Positions 1 through 8,431 of a stretch of 64,000 nucleotides of DNA are shown piece after piece (the first letter of the stretch is position 1; every line of letters begins with the position of its first letter). The DNA lies in NCBI GenBank assembly GCA_947364235.1, contig CANARY010000002.1:1-64000 (forward strand). The letters are read 5' to 3'. The position numbers and the translations under genes were made by a program. Under the pieces are notes generated by a model that saw only the letters and a list, made by a program, of their open reading frames with translations, was not told the DNA's origin and made no database searches. Origin of the DNA: an uncultured Candidatus Melainabacteria bacterium. GTDB lineage: Bacteria > Cyanobacteriota > Vampirovibrionia > Gastranaerophilales > Gastranaerophilaceae.

Positions 1-2
1 GG

Positions 3-254
3 GAAGTTGGCGGTGAAAAAGGTATAGATAATGTAGAAGCTCCTAATAAGACTCCGATTGTGTTGATGCCTGATATTAATGAGGAAAATGAAAAAGAAGT
101 TAGTATCAAGAAGAAAAAACAGGGTGAAAATGTAATTGAAATAACAACAAGCAGATACCCTGTGAAGAATGCAGACTTTAATCATAAAGATGCTGTTGAG
201 CTGGATGTCCCTGAAAATGCAGTACAGCCGGTTGCTTTGAAATTAAACTTCTAA
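3..254 (+). CDS. C-terminal fragment of an unidentified protein (5' end outside window)
   Basis: The reading frame is open from the first bases of the window to a TAA ending at 254, so this is the 3' end of a longer gene rather than a 64-residue gene starting at the internal GTG at 60. The visible ~83 residues are charged and low in complexity: a Lys/Glu-rich stretch, then a tail rich in Val, Asn and Pro. I see no catalytic motif, membrane segment or known domain, and I do not recognise the family. A promoter for the next gene follows within 40 bases, so it is probably the last gene of its transcription unit. Confidence 0.6.
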   Translation, partial: EVGGEKGIDNVEAPNKTPIVLMPDINEENEKEVSIKKKKQGENVIEITTSRYPVKNADFNHKDAVELDVPENAVQPVALKLNF

Positions 255-293
255 TCTTTTCTTGAAAATGAACATTTTTGAATTAAAATCGTC

Positions 294-316
294 TATAATA
301 AAGAAAGTTAGGAGGG
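294..316 (+). promoter_or_regulatory. -10 box and strong Shine-Dalgarno of the SIMPL-domain gene
   Basis: A perfect TATAAT lies at 294-299 and AGGAGGG at 310-316, four bases before the ATG at 321. No convincing -35 hexamer is present at 16-18 bp spacing. The short leader with a strong SD contrasts with the leaderless genes nearby. Confidence 0.55.
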
Positions 317-320
317 AATT

Positions 321-1055
321 ATGAAAAAATTATTGGCATCATTACTTGTATTAACAGCTGTTGCAGGCTTATCTGGAGCTGCTTTGGCAGCAGGCGATAG
401 AGGTTCTATCTCTGTTTCAACAACTGCTAATACAGAAATTGCGCCGGATGTTGCAGAACTTTCGTTTGCGGTAAAAACGACTGATAGCAAATCTATGCAA
501 AAAGCTACTCAGATGAATAAAGAAGCATCTGATAAAGTGCTTTCAGTTTTAAGCTCAATGCTGACTCCGGCAAACGGAGACTACATCAAAACATCTGATT
601 ACAGTGCTTCACCGGTTTATACTTATTCAAGCGGAAAGCGTAATTTTGATAAGTATGAAGTTTCTAATAGAGTGATTGTACACACAAAATCTATTGATAA
701 AGTAGGTCCGATGATTGATAAAGCGATTGAAGCAGGAGCAACAAATGTGGACAGTTTAAACTTCTCTGTGTCTACTTATGACGCTCAATGCAACGATTTG
801 CTTGGCATAGCATCTAAAAAAGCACAAACAAGAGCCGGGCTTATTGCCAGAACATTGGGAACGAGCATAGACGGAGTAAAATCTTTTGAGTTGAGCTGCA
901 ATGCAAATAATTATAGTCAGACTCCAAGGTTTTATATGGCGAAAAATATGATGGCTGATACTGCAGAAAGTACAGCAGCTGGGAGTGCAACTTCTATTTC
1001 AGGCGGAGTAATTAAGATTTATGCTAATGTAAATGCAAGCTTTTTTGTAAAATAG
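321..1055 (+). CDS. SIMPL domain (DUF541) periplasmic protein
   Basis: This 244-residue protein has a Sec signal peptide (MKK, a hydrophobic core, then the cleavage-type motif ALAAG near residue 24). The rest matches the SIMPL/DUF541 fold: a beta strand beginning GSISVSTTA, the ITAPDVAELSF-like segment, and a C-terminal GVIKIYANVNASF strand. Family members (BP26/OMP28, YggE) are periplasmic or surface proteins tied to oxidative stress or oligomeric channel-like rings; the biochemical role is unsettled. It stands alone, with its own promoter and a strong terminator. The start is fixed by AGGAGGG four bases upstream. Confidence is high for the family and low for function. Confidence 0.85.
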   Translation: MKKLLASLLVLTAVAGLSGAALAAGDRGSISVSTTANTEIAPDVAELSFAVKTTDSKSMQKATQMNKEASDKVLSVLSSMLTPANGDYIKTSDYSASPVYTYSSGKRNFDKYEVSNRVIVHTKSIDKVGPMIDKAIEAGATNVDSLNFSVSTYDAQCNDLLGIASKKAQTRAGLIARTLGTSIDGVKSFELSCNANNYSQTPRFYMAKNMMADTAESTAAGSATSISGGVIKIYANVNASFFVK

Positions 1056-1077
1056 TTCTACTTAAAGATTAAATAAA

Positions 1078-1104
1078 GCGGGCGGTTTGTGCCGCCTGCT
1101 TTTT
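1078..1104 (+). terminator. Rho-independent terminator after the SIMPL gene
   Basis: GCGGGCGG (1078-1085) pairs with CCGCCTGC (1092-1099) through one G-T pair across a six-base loop, followed by TTTTT. It ends the upstream gene. The next gene's -10 box begins five bases after the T-tract. Confidence 0.9.
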
Positions 1105-1108
1105 ATGT

Positions 1109-1121
1109 TAGAATACTTTCT
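1109..1121 (+). promoter_or_regulatory. -10 box placing transcription start at the ATG (leaderless)
   Basis: TAGAAT at 1109-1114 ends seven bases before the ATG at 1122. There is no Shine-Dalgarno sequence in the intervening bases. With the usual 5-8 base distance from the -10 box to the start site, the mRNA would begin at or next to the A of ATG. Confidence 0.5.
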
Positions 1122-2054
1122 ATGAAAGACAAAAATAAGACAATTAAAAAAATAGTAAACTGCCTGAACGCTAATGATTTTAATCAGGCTAGAAAAATTA
1201 TAGAAAATGATTTGAAACGTATTGGGGCAAAATGCGAATACTTTTTTTATCTGGCTCTGATTACTAAGGAGCTTGAAGAAAAAAAAGAATTATATTCAAA
1301 AGCAATTGAAGCAAATCCGCATTTCTTAGATGCTTATATTAACAGAGGACTTGTAAATAATGAACTTGGCGAATATTCAGCCTCTGTGGATGATTATGAC
1401 AAGGCGATTACACTTGATAATAAATGCGCGCTTGCTTATAACAACCGCGGATATACAAAGTTTAAGCAAGGTGATTTAGAAGGCGCTCTTGCTGATTATA
1501 ATAAAGCAATTTTGTTAAATCCGAAGCTCCAGATGGCTTTAGACAATAAAGCTAGGCTTTTTGCTTCTGCATGTATGGAAGATGATAAAGACTTCAGCGA
1601 GAAGTTTTATTTGAGCTTGGGTATACACGAAGTTAACAGCGGCAGCTTTGCCGAAGCAATTAAGAATTTTGATGAAGCTCTGAAGTTTAATCCAGAACTT
1701 GCTATTGCGTATTTCTATAAAGGAATTGCTTATCATAGCTTACGTAATAATGAAAAAGCTTTTGAGAATTATTCGAAAGCAATTGAAATTGATAGGAAAA
1801 TGATAGACGCATATTTCAATCGCGGTCAGTTGATTGTAAAAACAAACCCGAAACAGGCGCTTGATGATTTTGTTTCTGCAGCGGCCCTTGATAATGAGTT
1901 TATTGATGCTTATTATGCTATTGCTGCTATTCAAAAGACCTTGGGGCAGTATGAGGAAGCTGTAAAGAATTTGGATAGAATTCTTGAGCTTGATCCTCAA
2001 GCAGTGAACGCAAAAGCTTTAAAGAAACTTATTTTGACAAAGTATATTAAGTAA
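1122..2054 (+). CDS. TPR-repeat protein
   Basis: A 310-residue protein built almost entirely of tetratricopeptide repeats, about seven to eight 34-residue units with the pattern A..NRG....LGEY..A..DYDKAI.L. A longer reading from GTG at 1089 would run back into the terminator, so the ATG at 1122 is preferred, supported by the -10 box just upstream. There is no signal peptide or membrane segment, so it is probably a cytosolic scaffold for protein-protein contacts. No enzymatic domain is fused and its partner cannot be told from context. Monocistronic. Confidence 0.8.
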   Translation: MKDKNKTIKKIVNCLNANDFNQARKIIENDLKRIGAKCEYFFYLALITKELEEKKELYSKAIEANPHFLDAYINRGLVNNELGEYSASVDDYDKAITLDNKCALAYNNRGYTKFKQGDLEGALADYNKAILLNPKLQMALDNKARLFASACMEDDKDFSEKFYLSLGIHEVNSGSFAEAIKNFDEALKFNPELAIAYFYKGIAYHSLRNNEKAFENYSKAIEIDRKMIDAYFNRGQLIVKTNPKQALDDFVSAAALDNEFIDAYYAIAAIQKTLGQYEEAVKNLDRILELDPQAVNAKALKKLILTKYIK

Positions 2055-2093
2055 TACATTCAAAAAAGTTGCTTTTCTGTTCCTATTCGGGTA

Positions 2094-2105
2094 TATAATA
2101 TTATT
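2094..2105 (+). promoter_or_regulatory. Consensus -10 box, predicted leaderless start
   Basis: A perfect TATAAT at 2094-2099 ends six bases before the ATG at 2106. TTGCTT at 2069-2074 is a possible -35 at a long 19 bp spacing. No SD sequence fits between the -10 box and the start. Confidence 0.55.
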
Positions 2106-2951
2106 ATGAAGAAGATTTTGGGAGTGAGCTTAATAAGTGCGTTTTTATTTCCGCAGCTTGTTTTTGGCGCAGGCGGAGGTGTTGTCACACTTGATAAAGA
2201 TGAAGTTGAAAAACCTCAGCTTCAGCTGGAGTCTTCGGCAAAAGAACTTAAAGGTTCGCTGCTTGTAAACGATTCGGAAGATTTAGCAAAGCTTATTGAT
2301 ATCCAAAAAGAACACGATATTAAAGATTTGGAAAAGTTATGGCAGGGTACTGTTGAAAATAACCAGGTCATTGAATTTGCGCTCAAGAAACTTGCGACTC
2401 CTGAATCTCAAAGAAGAATTCATTCGTCTTTGATGGCAAAAACTCTTTCAGCAATTGTTGCAGGAGCTTCTTTTGTTCCGAGTCTTATGGGAGCAAATTA
2501 TGGAATACAAACTTCTGCTTTCTCTGCAGGACGGCTTGCTCAAGGGCTTTTAAACCGCAAAAATGTTCCGCAGGAAACCCCGCTTACAGATACTGAATTG
2601 ATTGAACTTGCAAGTATGATAGAAGATTTGCAGGATTCGCTTATCAGCTCATATTACAATTATAAAAACACTTTGAGCCAGCTTAAAGATACGCGTTCTA
2701 AGATGATTTTATACAGCAGAAATTATTCCAAAGCGCTTGCAGGCGGAGATGTCTTAGAAATTGCTATTTCTTCTTCTTTATATGATTCTATGAGGATTCA
2801 GGAGTTTAAGCTGGAACAGTCAGCAAAAAAATATCATATTCAGCTTCAAAGGCTGGCTGGTAAAAAAGTTGTGGATGCTCTTGAAATTTACCAGTATGAC
2901 TTTGATTCAGTACTTTATAAAGAGAAAGGAGGTTCAAATGCTAAGAAATAA
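2106..2951 (+). CDS. Exported helical protein, first of a tandem paralogous pair
   Basis: A 281-residue protein with a clear Sec signal peptide (core to VFGAGGG near residue 22). Mature parts: a linker, an amphipathic segment with DLEKLWQGT, a short hydrophobic Ala/Gly stretch (residues ~118-150), then long helices with TDTELIELASMIEDLQDSL and a C-terminal Arg/Gln-rich coiled coil ending RLAGKKVVDAL. The terminal helix pattern recalls the alpha-barrel helices of TolC-family outer-membrane factors, but the protein is far too short and lacks the duplicated layout, so I do not assign it. It overlaps the next gene by 14 bases and clearly shares ancestry with it. Confidence 0.7.
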   Translation: MKKILGVSLISAFLFPQLVFGAGGGVVTLDKDEVEKPQLQLESSAKELKGSLLVNDSEDLAKLIDIQKEHDIKDLEKLWQGTVENNQVIEFALKKLATPESQRRIHSSLMAKTLSAIVAGASFVPSLMGANYGIQTSAFSAGRLAQGLLNRKNVPQETPLTDTELIELASMIEDLQDSLISSYYNYKNTLSQLKDTRSKMILYSRNYSKALAGGDVLEIAISSSLYDSMRIQEFKLEQSAKKYHIQLQRLAGKKVVDALEIYQYDFDSVLYKEKGGSNAKK

Positions 2952-3813
2952 GCTTGTTTTAATTTTACTTGTGTCAGCATTCTTTGGGCTTCCTGTTTCT
3001 GCAGAAGTTAAGCTTGATGACGTAACTTCTCCTAAAGATATTTTTTACAGGCTGGGAACGACTGATGCTCCCGAAAATAAAGTTGATGTAACTGGTAAAG
3101 TGGAAGTGAAGCCTTCTATTGTTAAAGAAGATAAATTAGAGTCTTTAACTTATGCCGATTTGAGTATAAAAAAAATGGCTCTTGAAGTATCTAAATCGGT
3201 TGAAGTTGATTATAACGATATGATGGAAGACTTGTCACTTTTATGGCAAGGTGCTGCTACAAAGAGCGATACAATTAAGTTTGCAATTTACAAGCTTTCT
3301 AATCCGGATAAAGATAAACCTGATTCAAGCGCTGTTAAGAAAGTTTTGACGACAATAGCAGGTATGTCTACTTTTCTCGGTGCAGGCACTGGCAACCCAA
3401 TTCTTGCAAGCGCAGCACTAATTGGCGGTAATACCTTGGGTATTATGTCTCAGGATACTAAAGCTTTGAATTATAAATATACGCAGGTTACTGATGCGGA
3501 TATGATTATTTTGGTGAGAAAAGTTGATGAGCTTCAGCAAAAAGTTGTTGATATGTATTATGATTATATGACAGCAAGGCAGTATTATGATATGACAACA
3601 AAAATGGTGCAGGATAGGCATAAAAACTATCAGAATTCACAAAACTTGTCAAAAGAAGTTATTTTAGTCACTGATACATTTTATCGTGAAGCTCTTGATG
3701 AGCAGGTAAAAGCACGAGGAAGTTTTTTTGAATCCCGTTCCAGGTTAGAACAGCTTGTAGGTAATGATATTTTTAGACAATTTGAAGAAATTGTTGATAA
3801 GAGAAGCTTGTAA
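2938..3813 (+). CDS. Exported helical protein, second of the paralogous pair
   Basis: The start is the ATG at 2938 (MLRNKLVLILL), preceded by AAAGGAGG; an upstream start would add unrelated residues before the signal peptide. 291 residues: signal peptide to VSAEVK, DLSLLWQGA (matching DLEKLWQGT in the neighbour), a hydrophobic Gly/Ala segment, TDADMIILVRKVDELQQK (matching TDTELIELASMIEDLQDS), and a C-terminal coiled coil ending RSRLEQLVG. The 14-base overlap implies translational coupling and perhaps a heteromer. No family is recognised. Periplasmic or outer-membrane-associated location is inferred from the signal peptide. Confidence 0.75.
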   Translation: MLRNKLVLILLVSAFFGLPVSAEVKLDDVTSPKDIFYRLGTTDAPENKVDVTGKVEVKPSIVKEDKLESLTYADLSIKKMALEVSKSVEVDYNDMMEDLSLLWQGAATKSDTIKFAIYKLSNPDKDKPDSSAVKKVLTTIAGMSTFLGAGTGNPILASAALIGGNTLGIMSQDTKALNYKYTQVTDADMIILVRKVDELQQKVVDMYYDYMTARQYYDMTTKMVQDRHKNYQNSQNLSKEVILVTDTFYREALDEQVKARGSFFESRSRLEQLVGNDIFRQFEEIVDKRSL

Positions 3814-3863
3814 GCTTTACATTTCTTAAAAAACATGGTATTTTAGGGTTAGAAGGAAGTACT

Positions 3864-5537
3864 ATGTTTCAAAGGAATTTAGATTTTTTAGGTAATGAAG
3901 CGCTTAAGTTGAAGCTGACTCAAATAACGCTGGAAGATTCAAGTAAGGCTATGTCTTATTGTATGACTCCGTCAAATGATTATCTTCTTATGAAAAATGA
4001 TGTTCCTTTTGATGATTTAAATGATCCTCGTCAGGCAGTGCGTGATATGCTTAAATCTTCTATAAAACATCCGATGGAAAAGAATGATATTATTATTACT
4101 TTTGGTATCGGGCTGTGTTATTTGCTTGATGAAGTTTATAATGCTTATCCTTCGAGAGTATATGTTTACGAGCCTGATACAAAGCTTTTGCATTTTGTTT
4201 TAAATAACGTTGATATTTCTGAGCATCTTGCAAGCGGCAGGGTGTTTATTACGGATAATATAAATGATTTGGTCAAAAAGCTTTCTGAAACTTATCTTAC
4301 TAATGATAAAGTTGAAGTTGTTTATTTGAAGAATTATGCAGTAGTTAAAAGCCAGGAGCTTCTTGAAGTTACACAAAAAGTTTATGAAACTTGCAGGAGT
4401 AAAATGGTTGATGTAAACACAATCACAAAGTATTCAAAAAGATGGCTTTTAAACACTTTGAAGAATATTAGTAATATTAACAATTCTCAAGCTTTCAGGC
4501 TTTCTGATTTGAAAGATAAATTCAGCGGGCAGACTGCTTTGATACTTGCAGCAGGTCCGTCTTTAAATGAAAATATTGAAAAAATTAAAGCAAACAGAGA
4601 TAAGTTTGTTATCTTTGCGGTAAACAAAGTTTTAAGAGTTTTGGAAGCAAACGGGATTGTTCCTGATTTTACTGTTTGCCTTGATGCTGCGAAAATTGAT
4701 GCTACATTGACAGGGCTTGATGATTTTTGTGCAAAAACAAATTGTATAATGGATGTAAGGTCAGACAGCGTTTTGTTTACAAAGAATTTCAAGCGAATTT
4801 TTGTTTCTTTTTCTCAGAATGATACGGTAGTAAAGAAGCTTGCTCAGTACAATAAGCTTTTTATGGATGAAAGCGGTGGTACTGCAACTGCAATGGCACT
4901 TGCAGCAGCGGTGAAAATGGGGTTCTGCAGAATAATTTTCTCAGGGCTTGATATGGCATTTAAGGGTGATGTTATTTATTCAACAGGTGAAGTTATGAAT
5001 AAAGTTGCTGACGATAAGATTATGGTCAGCAATATCAAAAAGAAAGTTGTAAAAGTCAAATCTGTTACAGGCGAGCTGGTAAATACCAGAGAAGACTATG
5101 CTGCGTTTATTCAGCATTTTGAGACTCTTATTAAAGAGCTAAATTTTACAGAGATATACAATACAACAACTTTTGGAGCTTATATTGAGGGAATGAAAAA
5201 TGTTCGGTTTGATGACATTCCGCTTTTCCTTTCTTGCTGCGGTACGCCTTTTATTTTAGGCGAGGTAAAACCGTTTAAGCTTGAGATTGATAATTGGGCT
5301 AAAGAAGAGCTTATGCTTATTAATAATGTGATTTCAATTCTGTCAAAAGGTATATTCTCTCCTGCGCTTGTTTCTGCGATTGTGAAAAGCCCGTTGATGT
5401 ATCAATACATGCAGGCTGATATTTTAAAAGTGCTCCAGGCAAAGTTTGAATCTGAAAATGGAGAGGCTTTCATAGAAAAAGCGAAAACTGCTATAAAAGA
5501 TGTTGTTGAAAATCTTCAGAAAAATAGATTAATATAG
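3864..5537 (+). CDS. MptE-like (DUF115) protein, motility accessory factor family
   Basis: A 557-residue cytosolic protein. Its middle third carries the DUF115/MptE-like hallmark: ALILAAGPSLNENIEKI (a Rossmann-like GPSL loop), then FAVNKVLRVLEANGIVPD and CLDA, then SGGTATAMALAAAVKMGF with FSGLDMAF. In archaea the fold is the 6-hydroxymethyl-pterin pyrophosphokinase MptE; in bacteria relatives (Maf) glycosylate flagellin with nonulosonic acids or act in surface glycosylation. The N-terminal third (FGIGLCYLLDEVY, YVYEPD) resembles the region preceding the domain in Maf proteins. SD AAGGAAG precedes the ATG. It is followed seven bases later by an exported protein. Substrate unknown; no flagellin gene is in the window. 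Confidence 0.8.
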   Translation: MFQRNLDFLGNEALKLKLTQITLEDSSKAMSYCMTPSNDYLLMKNDVPFDDLNDPRQAVRDMLKSSIKHPMEKNDIIITFGIGLCYLLDEVYNAYPSRVYVYEPDTKLLHFVLNNVDISEHLASGRVFITDNINDLVKKLSETYLTNDKVEVVYLKNYAVVKSQELLEVTQKVYETCRSKMVDVNTITKYSKRWLLNTLKNISNINNSQAFRLSDLKDKFSGQTALILAAGPSLNENIEKIKANRDKFVIFAVNKVLRVLEANGIVPDFTVCLDAAKIDATLTGLDDFCAKTNCIMDVRSDSVLFTKNFKRIFVSFSQNDTVVKKLAQYNKLFMDESGGTATAMALAAAVKMGFCRIIFSGLDMAFKGDVIYSTGEVMNKVADDKIMVSNIKKKVVKVKSVTGELVNTREDYAAFIQHFETLIKELNFTEIYNTTTFGAYIEGMKNVRFDDIPLFLSCCGTPFILGEVKPFKLEIDNWAKEELMLINNVISILSKGIFSPALVSAIVKSPLMYQYMQADILKVLQAKFESENGEAFIEKAKTAIKDVVENLQKNRLI

Positions 5538-5544
5538 AGGTTGT

Positions 5545-6147
5545 ATGAAAAAGAGAATTGTTTTGTTACTGGCTTGCTTTATAATGCAAATGTCAGCAGC
5601 GTTTGCAGCTGAGCAAATTAAAGTGATTGCAGCAGAAGAGTTTAAAACAGAAGAACCTTCAGAAACGATTGATGTAATTGTTCCAGAGGAGTCTGTTCTT
5701 GGAGGATATACTCTTGGAGTAAACTCTGTTTTGCATTGTAAAGTTATGATGATTATTGAGCCAAAACGCGGGAAACGTAATGCAGCTTTCTTTGTTCGGC
5801 CGCTGTCTTATACTTATGAAGATGAGGTTACTCAAATTGAAGAAGAAATGTACGGAAAATATTCTAAGTTTGTGCTTTCTAAAGAAGAGCTGAAGAAAGT
5901 TCCTCCGTTTAAAGTGCTTAAAAGTGCTGCTTTATCAGTTGGAAACTATTTTGTAAAAGGTGTTTCTGTTGCATATTATTTTGTTGAAGGTGTTGTGAAG
6001 AACGAAGAAGGCGGCAGAATAAAATCAGGTGCTAAAAAAGCATACAATTCTACTCCTTTTTCATATATTAGCGAAGGAGAGCAGCTTGATATAAAAGTCG
6101 GCGATGAGTTTTATTTTGTGTTTAAGCACGAACATGAAGAAGAATAA
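5545..6147 (+). CDS. Exported protein of unknown function
   Basis: 200 residues with a signal peptide (MKKR, hydrophobic core, AFAAEQ near residue 22). The mature part has a segment LGGYTLGVNSVLHCKVMMIIEPKRGKR that looks like strands of a small beta domain, a central GNYFVKGVSVAYYFVEGVV segment that is hydrophobic but broken by charges, and an acidic His/Glu tail. It starts seven bases after the MptE-like gene, so the two are probably co-transcribed. Its stop codon abuts, with no gap, the stop codon of the convergent regulator. No known family is recognised. Confidence 0.7.
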   Translation: MKKRIVLLLACFIMQMSAAFAAEQIKVIAAEEFKTEEPSETIDVIVPEESVLGGYTLGVNSVLHCKVMMIIEPKRGKRNAAFFVRPLSYTYEDEVTQIEEEMYGKYSKFVLSKEELKKVPPFKVLKSAALSVGNYFVKGVSVAYYFVEGVVKNEEGGRIKSGAKKAYNSTPFSYISEGEQLDIKVGDEFYFVFKHEHEEE

Positions 6148-6972
6148 TTAATGGATTATATATGCTGCGTTTGCGCCGAGCACTTTGTCTTTTAAACGTT
6201 TAAAGCCTTTGCCGTAAATGTATTTCATCTGCTCAACAAGGTTTTCTTCTACATCAATTAAATACATGTCATGAACGATGAATTCTTTGATGATAAACAC
6301 GATACTTTTGTTTTTTGTCCAGATTATGTTTGTGTCTGTAATATCATTTTTAAGCGAAGAAATCTTTCCGACGATTCCTTCGCTGTCATCAGCAGCAATA
6401 ATAACCATTCTTCCGCCTAAAGACATTTCGATATCACGTGCGAATGCGTGTTCAAAAACCATTCCGAAACGTGATTGGAAGTTATCATAACCTACAATTC
6501 TAATTTCTACGTTTCGATTATATGCGTTTAAAAGCTCTTGCTCAAAAACCTTGTAATCTTGCGACCAGACTTCCATATAAATTTCACGTTTAGCGTTTTG
6601 AATAACTTCGAGTACTTTATCTTGTATATTTTGTTTTCCGTTTATTGTTATTATAGGCTCATTGTAATTTTCTTTAACTTCTGGAAGGTGTTTATCAAGA
6701 TAATTTATTGTAGAGTTAATCTTTTTTGCGTAACTTTGTGTCAGCTGTTTAGGCTTGATTGGAGTGTAAGTAACAGGTTTTGTATTGGCAGAAACTACAA
6801 CTTTCTTCTCTTCAAGAACTTTTAAAGTATCATAAGTTCTTGACTGGGGAATGTTTGCAAGCTTAGAAACTTCGTATCCTGTTGCAGGGTATTTTTTTAG
6901 AAGCGCAATATACACTTTTGCTTCATAAGTATTAAACCCGATATCTTTTAATTTTTCCACCAAATCTGCCAT
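6148..6972 (-). CDS. TrmB-family transcriptional regulator
   Basis: 274 residues. Residues ~8-75 form a winged helix-turn-helix of the TrmB type (LKDIGFNTYEAKVYIALLKK, then GYEVSKLANIPQSRTYDTLKVLEEKKVV), followed by a short coiled coil and a C-terminal effector domain of the phospholipase D-like TrmB C-terminal type (REIYMEVWSQD, EIRIVGYD, SIVFIIKEFIVHDMYLI). Family members bind sugars or other small ligands and act as repressors or activators. It is divergent from the glycine-zipper gene at 7067, and the shared 94-base intergenic region holds both promoters, so autoregulation and control of that neighbour are plausible. The ATG is six bases after a -10 box with no SD. Confidence 0.85.
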   Translation of the reverse strand: MADLVEKLKDIGFNTYEAKVYIALLKKYPATGYEVSKLANIPQSRTYDTLKVLEEKKVVVSANTKPVTYTPIKPKQLTQSYAKKINSTINYLDKHLPEVKENYNEPIITINGKQNIQDKVLEVIQNAKREIYMEVWSQDYKVFEQELLNAYNRNVEIRIVGYDNFQSRFGMVFEHAFARDIEMSLGGRMVIIAADDSEGIVGKISSLKNDITDTNIIWTKNKSIVFIIKEFIVHDMYLIDVEENLVEQMKYIYGKGFKRLKDKVLGANAAYIIH

Positions 6973-6978
6973 AAGGCT

Positions 6979-7006
6979 ATTTTAACATTTTGTTACAAAA
7001 AGTCAA
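6979..7006 (-). promoter_or_regulatory. trmB-type gene promoter, leaderless
   Basis: On the minus strand TTGACT (7006-7001), a 16 bp spacer and TAAAAT (6984-6979) form a good promoter. Six bases then lead straight into the ATG at 6972. The spacer contains TTTTGTAACAAAA, a near-palindrome that is also part of the divergent gene's upstream element, so one bound protein could affect both directions. Confidence 0.65.
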
Positions 7007-7040
7007 TTTTTATCTCATCAAAAACTTTATATATATAAGG
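6988..7040 (+). promoter_or_regulatory. GTTACA/CTTTATAT element upstream of the glycine-zipper gene
   Basis: TTTTGTTACAAAAAGTCAA starts at 6988 and runs into a T-tract. After 27 bases counted from GTTACA comes CTTTATATATATAAGG (7025-7040). The same two blocks at nearly the same spacing occur upstream of the genes at 16096 (minus) and 21013. The second block probably contains the -10. The first may be an activator site or an alternative sigma -35; this is inference from three aligned copies. Confidence 0.6.
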
Positions 7041-7066
7041 TTAGTTTTATATAGGTTAGGTTAAGT

Positions 7067-8398
7067 ATGGTAACTCCAATAAGTTCACTTATGAATATGG
7101 AATATATGCTTTACGGCGGCGCGTCAGGCTTTAATACCGCTTGTCCTAGCTTTACAAATGGTTATATGGCAAACAAAAATGCGTGGAATGTTCCTTTTTA
7201 TGGCTCTCAGAACGGATTTACACCTTATGGATACAATAATCCGGGATTTAATGCCGGCTGGAACGGTTTTAATAATGGAGCTGTCAGCAGACAGGCACAA
7301 AATACAGCAGCAAAAGCAGCTGTTTCAAAAGATTTAGATACTTTAGGCAGCTATTATTTAAAAGGACTTTCTCCAAGCGAGTCAATTATGGGTGCGGCAG
7401 CAGGCGGAGCTGCGTTTGAAATCATTAATAACTTTAGATTTATTTCAAACCCTTGGAACTCTTTTTCTACAATCGGTAAAGTTGATAAGATGTTCAGAGC
7501 TGATAATTTGAAAGGACTCTGGCGTGATGAAAAGACTTTTGGTTTGATGAAAGATGCTTATGCAAGGATGCACAAGCTTGAAGGCGGTGCAAAATCAAGA
7601 CTTGGACTTTTTAAGTCAAGACTGGAAAAACCTGTATATGATACATTGAAAGCAGAGATGGAAACTGCTTTGGCAAGCGGTAACAAGGAATTGATAGCTA
7701 AAGCTGCTGAAAAAATCAGGGTTGCAACAAGTGCTAATACAGGTTATTTGGCTCAAGGCTGGGCTAAGCTAAAAGGAGCTTTAAATTTCGACGGTAAAAT
7801 AACTCCTGTGGCAGAAAGAATATCTGATACAGCAAAAATTGATGCAGCTGTTGCAAAGAATATGACAGAAAAATATGCATCAAAAACTTTAGGTCAGCAC
7901 CTTGTTCACGATTTTAAGGGACAAGCTGGATTGGGCGGTGTTTTATTTGCAGCAATGGAATTCTTTATGGATAAAGACAAGATTTCAGCTGCATTTAATA
8001 AAGATAGTGAAACCGGCTGGACACAGGTTGGTCAAACTTCTGTTAAAGCAGCAGGTTCTGTAGCAGGCTGGGCAGCTGGCAGTGCAGTCGGAAGCTGGGC
8101 AGGAGCTAAGCTAGGAGCTCTTGCAGGTACAGCAATTGCTCCGGGAGTCGGTACTGTAATCGGGGCAATTGCAGGAGCTGTAGGCGGTATGGTTGGATGC
8201 AATTTGATGAGTAAGCTTACTCATAAGATTGTTGGAGAAGATGTCGGCTCAAAAGCACAGCTTGCACAAATGAAGTCAACTCCTCAAGGTCAGGCGCAGC
8301 TTTTGCAAGTGACTCTGGCTCAAGCTCAGGGTGATAAAAAGTTAGACCCGAATGTAGCTCTTGCGCTTCAAAATGTTGCTTCAAGAATGAGCGCATAA
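7067..8398 (+). CDS. Glycine-zipper protein with Asn/Gly/Phe/Tyr-rich N-terminus
   Basis: 443 residues, not recognised. Residues 1-75 are low-complexity and rich in Asn, Gly, Phe and Tyr, with no Sec signal peptide. Residues ~105-300 look helical and polar. Residues ~320-385 form a long Ala/Gly hydrophobic run with GxxxG spacing (AAGSVAGWAAGSAVGSW and GVGTVIGAIAGAVGGMVG), a glycine zipper able to insert in or span membranes. The tail is Gln-rich. Such zippers occur in outer-membrane lipoproteins, secreted pore-forming peptides and translocators; none can be chosen here. The SD is weak (AGG nine bases upstream). It carries the shared GTTACA/CTTTATAT upstream element. Confidence 0.65.
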   Translation: MVTPISSLMNMEYMLYGGASGFNTACPSFTNGYMANKNAWNVPFYGSQNGFTPYGYNNPGFNAGWNGFNNGAVSRQAQNTAAKAAVSKDLDTLGSYYLKGLSPSESIMGAAAGGAAFEIINNFRFISNPWNSFSTIGKVDKMFRADNLKGLWRDEKTFGLMKDAYARMHKLEGGAKSRLGLFKSRLEKPVYDTLKAEMETALASGNKELIAKAAEKIRVATSANTGYLAQGWAKLKGALNFDGKITPVAERISDTAKIDAAVAKNMTEKYASKTLGQHLVHDFKGQAGLGGVLFAAMEFFMDKDKISAAFNKDSETGWTQVGQTSVKAAGSVAGWAAGSAVGSWAGAKLGALAGTAIAPGVGTVIGAIAGAVGGMVGCNLMSKLTHKIVGEDVGSKAQLAQMKSTPQGQAQLLQVTLAQAQGDKKLDPNVALALQNVASRMSA

Positions 8399-8431
8399 AA
8401 GATTTCTTATTAAACCTTATTTAATTAACCT

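Noticed and set aside
1089..1121. GTG start for the TPR protein
   Set aside because: It would translate through the terminator stem of the upstream gene; the ATG at 1122 fits the -10 box.
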